A stretch of 64,000 nt of DNA from Bacillus sp. FJAT-47783 (GTDB taxonomy: Bacteria > Bacillota > Bacilli > Bacillales > Aeribacillaceae): positions 1-64,000 of the forward strand of contig NZ_JAKZKS010000001.1 in assembly GCF_022808615.1 (NCBI RefSeq), given 5' to 3'. The notes under the pieces are model-generated. The model was not told the DNA's origin. It searched no databases and worked only from the letters and a program-made list of their open reading frames with translations. Each line of letters starts with the position of its first letter. Within the stretch, counting starts at the first letter, position 1. The position numbers were made by a program, and so were the translations under genes. Positions 57,284 through 64,000 of this stretch are shown in pieces.

Positions 57284-58165
57284 TTATTTTTTCACTTGGT
57301 TCATTACTTCTTCTGCGAAGTTGTCTTGACGTTTTTCGATTCCTTCTCCAACTTCGTAACGTACGAACGTTTTTACAGTAGCGCCTTTTGCTTTAACATA
57401 GTTGCGTACTTTTTCATCAGGATTTTTAACGAAATTTTGGTCAAGTAAGCAAATCTCTTCAAAGAATTTTCCTAAGCGACCTTCGACCATTTTTTCAACA
57501 ATCTTTTCTGGCTTGCCTTCGTTAAGTGCTTGCTGTTTTAGAACTTCACGCTCATGATCCACTTCTTCTTGAGGAACGGCATCGCGATCGATATAACGCG
57601 GGTTCACCGCAGCCACATGCATCGCTACATCTTTTGCTACTTCTTCATCGTTTGTACCTTCTAAAATTGTTAAAACGCCGATACGTCCACCCATGTGTAA
57701 GTATGCACCGAATGCATCATTATCCGTTTTTTCAACAATTTCAAAGCGACGAAGCGTAATTTTTTCACCAATTTTTGCAATAGCCGTATTAATAAAGTCT
57801 TGAACAACAGAGCCGTTTTCCATTGTAGATGCTAATGCTTCTTCAACGTTAGCTGGTTTTTTCGCTAAAAGATGTGCAGCTAAATCATTTAATAATTCCT
57901 TGAAAGCATCGTTTTTCGCAACGAAGTCTGTTTCTGAGTTTACTTCGATAATTACAGCATTGTTTCCTTCTGTTTTAATGAGTGCCGCACCTTCTGCAGC
58001 GATACGGTCCGCTTTTTTCGCAGCTTTTGCGATCCCTTTTTCACGAAGGAAGTCAATCGCTTTTTCCATATCACCGTTTGTTTCTGTTAACGCTTTTTTA
58101 CAATCCATCATACCTGCGCCAGTTTTTTCACGAAGTTCTTTTACCATTTGTGCAGTGATTGCCAT
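57284..58165 (-). CDS. tsf: Elongation factor Ts
   Basis: A 293-residue guanine-nucleotide exchange factor for EF-Tu. The N-terminal UBA-like domain (1-55, [16 protein letters not shown]) is followed by the core with ETDFVAKND at 78-86 and a C-terminal dimerisation/coiled segment. AAAGGAGG precedes the ATG. It follows rpsB with a terminator in between, so the ratio of S2 to EF-Ts is set by partial read-through. Confidence 0.97.
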   Translation of the reverse strand: MAITAQMVKELREKTGAGMMDCKKALTETNGDMEKAIDFLREKGIAKAAKKADRIAAEGAALIKTEGNNAVIIEVNSETDFVAKNDAFKELLNDLAAHLLAKKPANVEEALASTMENGSVVQDFINTAIAKIGEKITLRRFEIVEKTDNDAFGAYLHMGGRIGVLTILEGTNDEEVAKDVAMHVAAVNPRYIDRDAVPQEEVDHEREVLKQQALNEGKPEKIVEKMVEGRLGKFFEEICLLDQNFVKNPDEKVRNYVKAKGATVKTFVRYEVGEGIEKRQDNFAEEVMNQVKK

Positions 58166-58212
58166 AATAGTTCCTCCTTTAATATACGTGTATGTATATG
58201 ATGCATTTGGTT

Positions 58213-58257
58213 AAAAAAAGGTGATAAAAGGCTTATATCCCCTCTTATCACCTTTTT
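58213..58257 (-). terminator. Attenuating terminator between rpsB and tsf
   Basis: Perfect 13-bp arms AAAAAGGTGATAA / TTATCACCTTTTT with a 17-base loop and a T run on the minus strand, just after the rpsB stop. Since tsf has no obvious promoter of its own, read-through is likely. Confidence 0.85.
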
Positions 58258-58263
58258 GCTCAA

Positions 58264-58980
<717 letters not shown>

Positions 58981-59079
58981 CTATGGTTTTTGTTCCTCCG
59001 CCCGTTTCATCTTTAAACAAGACTACATCCGTAGCACCAATGCTTAAATCTTCGGACGTGTGTATTAACACCAGAAACA

Positions 59080-59108
59080 AATATATCATAACGATCTCTG
59101 GCAATCAA
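59080..59108 (-). promoter_or_regulatory. Sigma-A promoter of rpsB
   Basis: TTGATT (59103-59108), a 17-base spacer and TATATT (59080-59085). The ~100-base leader has short stems at GTGT-TAAT-ACAC and CTAC-GGAT-GTAG, which may serve S2 autoregulation. Confidence 0.7.
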
Positions 59109-59116
59109 GCAGGAAA

Positions 59117-59659
59117 TCATTGATTTTCTTGAAATTTAATAAAAAGTTCGATTTCCGTCTTTCCTACCTTTAATTGTTGGGCAATTTCTTCAATTGTATA
59201 CCCTATTTTTTTGAGGTCCATCACCTGTTTTTGAATATCCCCATCAAGATCGTTTGAATCATCATCTTGTTTATGATTCATTTCAAGAACATCTTCATCT
59301 TTTTTTTGTAATAATGATTGTAAATGCTCCGGAATCTCTGTTGCTTTATGATTTTTCACTTGTTCGTGATGAGATTCTTCTTTTTGTTTACTATATATGA
59401 ACGGTGTTTCTTCCACTTTTATTTTGTCATCTTGTTTGATATTATTATCGATCCTTTCTTCCATCGATTGCAAAAACTTTTCGTTTTCATCCTTCACTTC
59501 CAATAAAAAAAGCGAAAGAGCTTCTTCTGTTTGTTGAAGAAGCTGTTTTTGTGATTGTTCAAGCTGTTTAACAGATTGATACTTGACATATAAAACAACC
59601 AATCCGTAAATCGTTACGATATGAAGGATAAAACTTACGACAAACAATAGAATATTCAT
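59117..59659 (-). CDS. swrB: SwrB (YlxL), swarming motility protein
   Basis: A 180-residue protein with one N-terminal transmembrane helix (about 3-23), a charged coiled-coil region, an acidic linker and a C-terminal helix-turn-helix-like motif, KKIGYTIEEIAQQLKVGKTEIELFIKF (about 150-176). In B. subtilis SwrB promotes flagellar type III export maturation, thereby increasing sigma-D activity. It is the last gene of the fla/che operon, after sigD. A modest AGTAGGG site precedes the ATG. Confidence 0.88.
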   Translation of the reverse strand: MNILLFVVSFILHIVTIYGLVVLYVKYQSVKQLEQSQKQLLQQTEEALSLFLLEVKDENEKFLQSMEERIDNNIKQDDKIKVEETPFIYSKQKEESHHEQVKNHKATEIPEHLQSLLQKKDEDVLEMNHKQDDDSNDLDGDIQKQVMDLKKIGYTIEEIAQQLKVGKTEIELFIKFQENQ

Positions 59660-59675
59660 TATTTATTCCCTACTT

Positions 59676-60443
59676 TTATGAAACAATTTTTTCTAATACA
59701 GACTTTAATTTTGCTAACGCGCGCGAGTGAATTTGCGAAATTCTTGAAGTGGATAGCCCTAAAATTTGTCCAATCTCCGTTAATGTTAACTCTTCCTTAT
59801 AAAATAAACTAATGACAAATTGTTCTTTTTCACTTAATTCGGAAATAAGGTGTGACAATTGTTCAAACAATTCTTCTTGAAGAAGCATATCTTCTGGTGA
59901 CTTCGTTCTCTCGTCTTTAATCACGATATTGATATTGTCACCGTCTTCTTTGTCTTGTAATTGCTCGTCGATTGATAATACATTGGAAAAGAAATTTTCA
60001 TTGACCGTTTGAACGACTTCTTCTATTGACAATCCAACATCGCTTGCAATTTCTTCTGCTGTAACATTGCGTAAATAGCGCTGTTCAAGTCGTTCAATTG
60101 CCGCCTCAATCTTTTTCGCCTTTTCCCGCGAACTTCTCGGTAACCAATCTTCTTTTCGCAATCCATCTAATATGGCACCACGAATACGGAATGTCGCATA
60201 TGTATCAAATTTTAAGTCTCGATTAGGATCATACTTTTCCAATGCATCGTACAATCCCACCATTCCTAAACTTAACAAATCATCTTTATCCACATTTTTT
60301 GGTAAACTGACTGAAATGCGCCCAACGTGGTAGCGTACTAACGGCATATATTTTTTGATGAGCATGTTACAAGCTTCTTTATCTCGGCACTGGGTCCATT
60401 TATCCCAATATTGTTTCTCATCACTTAATGTCACTTGGGCCAT
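59676..60443 (-). CDS. sigD: RNA polymerase sigma factor SigD
   Basis: A 255-residue sigma-28 family factor for flagellin, autolysin and chemoreceptor genes. Region 2 (about 25-95, with DLLSLGMVGLYDALEKYDPNRDL) and region 4 (about 200-250, with LTEIGQILGLSTSRISQIHSRAL) are complete, with region 3 between. GAGGAGG precedes the ATG. It lies between cheD and swrB near the 3' end of the fla/che operon, the usual Bacillus position that links motility gene dosage to cell state. Confidence 0.97.
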   Translation of the reverse strand: MAQVTLSDEKQYWDKWTQCRDKEACNMLIKKYMPLVRYHVGRISVSLPKNVDKDDLLSLGMVGLYDALEKYDPNRDLKFDTYATFRIRGAILDGLRKEDWLPRSSREKAKKIEAAIERLEQRYLRNVTAEEIASDVGLSIEEVVQTVNENFFSNVLSIDEQLQDKEDGDNINIVIKDERTKSPEDMLLQEELFEQLSHLISELSEKEQFVISLFYKEELTLTEIGQILGLSTSRISQIHSRALAKLKSVLEKIVS

Positions 60444-60487
60444 CCTAAAACCTCCTCAATAAAGTGAAACTTCATTTCCCGTATCCT

Positions 60488-60985
60488 TTAAATTTCTTTT
60501 ACTCCTTTATTTACAGTCCGGATGTATAATTTGCATGTTTCCGGATTAAATTCTATCGTTCTACCACTATTTCCTCCAACGTCTTCACTTATGATCGGAA
60601 TTCCGTGTTTTTTCAATTCATCCTTAACGGACGCTACATTTCTAGGCCCTATACGCATAATGTCTGATGTAGAACGAAAAGAAAACATTTGTGATCCTCC
60701 CGCCATTTTTGCCTTCAATGAGCAACTTGGAATGCCCATTGCCAAAAAATGATGAATAAGTTTACTTATAGCTGTATCCGCATACTTCGCTTCATTAACG
60801 GTTTCTGATTTGGCTAATGTCGAGTTTGGAAGCATAATATGAGCTAAGCCTGCCATTTTTTTCTTCTCGTGATAAATAATGACCCCGACACAAGACCCAA
60901 GTCCTGACGTTCGGATCGTTGATGGGGCAGTAACGAAGTTTAGATCAGCAATTCCTACTTTGACTATGGTTGATCGTTGATTCAT
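60488..60985 (-). CDS. cheD: CheD, chemoreceptor glutamine deamidase
   Basis: A 165-residue deamidase acting on receptor glutamines and on CheC as its binding partner. The catalytic cysteine is in GLGSCVGVI (about 28-36) and the histidine in GLAHIMLP (about 46-53). It starts three bases after the cheC stop, with GAGGT upstream. All residues expected for activity are present. Confidence 0.95.
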   Translation of the reverse strand: MNQRSTIVKVGIADLNFVTAPSTIRTSGLGSCVGVIIYHEKKKMAGLAHIMLPNSTLAKSETVNEAKYADTAISKLIHHFLAMGIPSCSLKAKMAGGSQMFSFRSTSDIMRIGPRNVASVKDELKKHGIPIISEDVGGNSGRTIEFNPETCKLYIRTVNKGVKEI

Positions 60986-60988
60986 TTT

Positions 60989-61612
60989 TTAAACCTCTAA
61001 CTTCTTAAAGATTTTCTCGTATGCCTCATGGTTCGGTAAAAAGAAAATGTGACCTTTTAAGAAGTCGTGGTCATGTTGTTCATGATCTTTGATCACAGTA
61101 TCAATAATTAAAGCTTGATCACTAACAGGAGAAAGTTCAAATAAACCATGGCTAATAATGGCTCCAAACATATCAACGGATAAGTATGGAACAGATTGAT
61201 AAATATATAAATTTGTTAAATCTGATAAGGCTGAAACATACGAGCCAATTAAAATATTTCCTAATTCTTTTAATGCAGAAGATTCTATTTCCGTCATTTC
61301 ATAATCTGAACATATATTGGTCGTACCTACTAACACATTTAAATATTCCGAAGCGTTTTGAACTGACATAATAAAAAACATGGAACCTGAAATATCCCCA
61401 TCTAGCCGTAAATACAAAGCTACGACTTCTTTTTCAGAACCGATGAGATCGATAATTTCTTCGAAAGAACCAACCTTTGCATCCGGCACATTCATATAAA
61501 TTTTCTTTTGTAAAATATGCGAAAGTGCGGTGGCGGCATTTCCTGCGCCAATATTTCCTACTTCCTTTAACGCATCAAGTTTCTCTGAAGAAATATTTAA
61601 TAAAAAGCTCAT
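60989..61612 (-). CDS. cheC: CheC, CheY-P phosphatase
   Basis: A 207-residue CheC/FliY family phosphatase and adaptation protein. Both catalytic helices with the E-x2-N pattern are seen: KEVGNIGAGN near 14-23 and KELGNILIG near 113-121. In B. subtilis it stimulates, and is regulated by, CheD. The ATG overlaps the cheW stop (ATGA). Confidence 0.95.
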   Translation of the reverse strand: MSFLLNISSEKLDALKEVGNIGAGNAATALSHILQKKIYMNVPDAKVGSFEEIIDLIGSEKEVVALYLRLDGDISGSMFFIMSVQNASEYLNVLVGTTNICSDYEMTEIESSALKELGNILIGSYVSALSDLTNLYIYQSVPYLSVDMFGAIISHGLFELSPVSDQALIIDTVIKDHEQHDHDFLKGHIFFLPNHEAYEKIFKKLEV

Positions 61613-62055
61613 GTGTTTTGCTCCTGTAATACTTTGTCTAAATCTAGTATCATAATTAATCGTTTTCCGATTTTGGTTACACCTTTTATATAGCTTAACT
61701 CAACACCTCCGACTACTTCTGGCGTCGGTTCAATTTGATCTTCCGTTATATCGATGACATCATGTGCAGAATCGACGACTAAACCAACATCTATATTATT
61801 TTTGGAAGAAACAATGACACGTGTTTGATCATCTATTTTTTCTTCTTCAATATCGAATCGAGTTCTTAAATCAATGAGAGGTGTGACAACTCCCCGCAAA
61901 TTGATAACCCCTTTTATATACGCCGGGGTACCAGGTACACGTGTTATATGAACGACTTTCTCGATAGACTTTACATCTTGAACGAATATCCCATACTCTT
62001 TTTCTTGTAATTGAAAGACGATAATTTTTAATTCTTGAACAGCTGTTTGCATCAT
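61609..62055 (-). CDS. cheW: CheW, chemotaxis coupling protein
   Basis: A 148-residue SH3-like scaffold protein joining CheA to chemoreceptors. VPGTPAYIKGVINLRGVVTPLIDLR is its central motif, written here only by position (about 39-63). AAAGGAG lies before the paired ATG-ATG start. Translationally coupled to cheC and 24 bases downstream of cheA. Confidence 0.96.
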   Translation of the reverse strand: MMQTAVQELKIIVFQLQEKEYGIFVQDVKSIEKVVHITRVPGTPAYIKGVINLRGVVTPLIDLRTRFDIEEEKIDDQTRVIVSSKNNIDVGLVVDSAHDVIDITEDQIEPTPEVVGGVELSYIKGVTKIGKRLIMILDLDKVLQEQNT

Positions 62056-62079
62056 TCTTCTCTCCTTTAATAAGGTCAG

Positions 62080-64000
62080 CTATTTGATTAATGCATTACA
62101 ATCAATGATCAGAGCGACTTGCCCATCCCCTAAAATCGTAGCACCGGAGATAGCAAATACATTGGATAAATATTGTCCTAACGACTTCAAAACGATTTCT
62201 TGTTGACCAATAAAGGAATCTACGACAATACCAGCCATTTTTTCACCTTTTTTCACGATGACAACGGAAAAATGATCAGCATCATGTTCTTCTCGCACAT
62301 CAAATAACTCACGTAAAAAAACAAGTGGAACGATGTTTCCACGATAGTCTATAACTTTATAATTGTGTGTATGTAAAATTGCTTTTTCATTAATGACGAG
62401 CGATTCAATAATTGAAGAAATCGGAATTCCATACTTTTCGGCTCCAACTTCAACGAGCATGACAGAAATAATTGATAATGTCAGCGGTAATTGGATTAAA
62501 AATAACGTCCCCATCCCTTCGGAAGATTCAATGCTTATTCTACCGCCTAATGATTCAATTGTATTTTTCACGACATCAAGGCCTACTCCACGACCCGAAA
62601 TGTCCGATATTTGGTCAGCGGTGGAAAATCCAGATGAAAGGATTAATTGGTATGCTTCTTCTTTCGATAACGATTCAGCCATTTCCGTTGAAATGACTTC
62701 CCGCTCAATCGCTTTTTGTAACACTTTCTTTTGATTAATTCCCGCACCATCATCCTGTATTTCAATGAACACATGATTCCCGCTATGATACGCACGTAAT
62801 GTTAATGTCCCTTCTTCATTTTTCCCGTTTTTCACCCGTATTTCTGGTGTTTCAATCCCATGGTCAAGCGCATTTCGAATCAAATGAACGAGCGGGTCAC
62901 CAATTTCATCAATAACGGTTCGGTCAAGTTCTGTTTCTGCTCCAATGATTTGGAGTTGAACCTTTTTATTTAAGTCACGGGCTAACTGTCTTACCATTTT
63001 AGGAAAACGATTGAACACGGTTTCGATCGGGATCATTCGCATGTTTAATATAATGTTTTGTAAATCGCTCGAAACTCTCGACATTTTTTCAACTGTTTCT
63101 TTTAATTCTGGGTGATTTAAATCTTTTGATATTTGTTCTAATCGTCCTTTATCAATGACTAACTCTTCAAATAAGTTCATTAAGACATCTAGCCGATCAA
63201 TGTTTACACGAATCGTTTTCGTTGTAGATTTTGTCGGTTTAGCCATTTTTTTCTCATTCACACATTGTTTTTGCTGATTCGTTACTTTTTCATTTTCTTT
63301 TGCAGCAGCAACTTCTTTTGCAGGAGCAATATATTTCTGTGCTGTTTCCATTTCAGATACTTCAGAATCTTCAATATGAATAGGTTGTACATTCACATTA
63401 TCTATTTCGGAAACTTTTAAAATTTTCATACTCACATCATCTATTTCTTCTTTTGTAATGTAGACGATGTTGAATTGATGTTGAAAGTTTTCTTCCTCAA
63501 GCATTTCAACGGACGGATTTGATTTCAAAATTTCCCCGTCCTTTTCTAATAATTCAAATACCATGAACGCTCGCGCAGCTTTTAGTAGACAATCTTCCCT
63601 TAAAGTGACAATTACCTCATATACACGATATCCTTGTTCTATTGATTGTTGTATAATTGTACGCTCATATTCATCAAACGCTTGATCGATTGTTTGTTCG
63701 TTAATAGTAGAAGGATTTTCTTGATCACGTTCACCCTTTTCGATCATTTCCAATGTATTTACTATTTCCGACACATCTTTTTTTCCATCTCCACCAGCTG
63801 CAATGATATCGACCATTTCCTCTAAACTTTCCAGCGCTAAAAACAGGACATCGACAATTTCAGGCGTAACCGATAATGTTTCATTTCGTAAGGCATCTAA
63901 TACATTTTCCATTTTATGAGTTAAGTTGGCTAAATCTTCATATCCCATTGTCGCACTCATCCCTTTTAATGTGTGAGCAGAGCGAAATATTTCATTGATG
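62080..64000 (-). CDS. cheA: CheA, chemotaxis histidine kinase (5' end outside window)
   Basis: The C-terminal ~640 residues of the chemotaxis kinase; the true start lies beyond 64000. The phosphorylated histidine of the P1 domain is visible in RSAHTLKG near the edge (about 63970). It is followed by P2, a linker rich in Lys/Thr, the dimerisation helices (about 62990-63210), the ATPase domain with HLIRNALDHG, DDGAGI and GRGVGLD, and the CheW-like P5 domain at the C-terminus. No defect is seen. It phosphorylates CheY and CheB. Confidence 0.96.
   Translation of the reverse strand, partial: INEIFRSAHTLKGMSATMGYEDLANLTHKMENVLDALRNETLSVTPEIVDVLFLALESLEEMVDIIAAGGDGKKDVSEIVNTLEMIEKGERDQENPSTINEQTIDQAFDEYERTIIQQSIEQGYRVYEVIVTLREDCLLKAARAFMVFELLEKDGEILKSNPSVEMLEEENFQHQFNIVYITKEEIDDVSMKILKVSEIDNVNVQPIHIEDSEVSEMETAQKYIAPAKEVAAAKENEKVTNQQKQCVNEKKMAKPTKSTTKTIRVNIDRLDVLMNLFEELVIDKGRLEQISKDLNHPELKETVEKMSRVSSDLQNIILNMRMIPIETVFNRFPKMVRQLARDLNKKVQLQIIGAETELDRTVIDEIGDPLVHLIRNALDHGIETPEIRVKNGKNEEGTLTLRAYHSGNHVFIEIQDDGAGINQKKVLQKAIEREVISTEMAESLSKEEAYQLILSSGFSTADQISDISGRGVGLDVVKNTIESLGGRISIESSEGMGTLFLIQLPLTLSIISVMLVEVGAEKYGIPISSIIESLVINEKAILHTHNYKVIDYRGNIVPLVFLRELFDVREEHDADHFSVVIVKKGEKMAGIVVDSFIGQQEIVLKSLGQYLSNVFAISGATILGDGQVALIIDCNALIK

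Overview
The window reads as chromosomal DNA of a motile, endospore-forming, low-GC Bacillaceae bacterium (Bacillus sensu lato). The evidence is the protein sequences themselves and a gene order that follows the Bacillus subtilis ymcA-miaB-spoVS-ymdB-rny-recA ... polC-rpsB-sigD-cheA segment almost gene for gene. I do not assign a species. No rRNA, tRNA or CRISPR array is visible. Every protein-coding gene I accept is on the minus strand, so the natural reading direction runs from 64000 down to 1.

Read in that direction: (a) 64000-59117 is the distal end of a fla/che operon (cheA, cut by the window edge, then cheW, cheC, cheD, sigD, swrB). (b) 59108-51626 carries rpsB, tsf, pyrH, frr, uppS, cdsA, dxr and rseP, which cover ribosome supply, UMP kinase, ribosome recycling, isoprenoid/undecaprenyl and phospholipid precursors, and regulated intramembrane proteolysis. 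(c) 51431-35050 carries proS, polC, then the rimP-nusA-ylxR-ylxQ-infB-ylxP-rbfA-truB-ribF translation/transcription operon, rpsO and pnp. (d) 34872-26909 carries ylxY, mlpA, ymxH, the dipicolinate synthase genes dpaA-dpaB, and asd-dapG-dapA, so lysine-pathway and spore-specific use of the same intermediate are side by side. (e) 25893-19705 carries rnjB, tepA, ylzJ, spoIIIE and a GntR-type regulator. (f) 19432-11799 carries ymfF-ymfH-ymfI (linked to EF-P 5-aminopentanol modification), ymfJ, ymfK, ymfM (RodZ-like), pgsA and cinA. (g) 11595-169 carries recA with an SOS operator, an IS1182-family element, rny, ymdB, spoVS, korA-korB, miaB and ymcA.

Regulatory signals are unusually legible. There are near-consensus sigma-A promoters for rny, recA, rnjB, rpsO, rimP, rpsB and miaB. 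A full match to the sigma-H consensus lies in front of spoVS and a good sigma-K match in front of dpaA. Intrinsic terminators follow many operons, often overlapping the last codon.

Departures from the ordinary Bacillus layout are few and local. An IS1182-like element abuts the recA stop codon, and its transposase reads out of the element into host DNA. korA-korB occupies the place held by kbl-tdh in B. subtilis. A decayed small secreted-protein gene lies between dapA and rnjB. A roughly 50-bp dispersed repeat occurs at 8574 and 45147, the second copy beside a dense cluster of inverted repeats. A structured element sits between ymfM and pgsA. I found no convincing large undescribed multi-gene system; the best novelty candidates are these non-coding elements and some leader structures.
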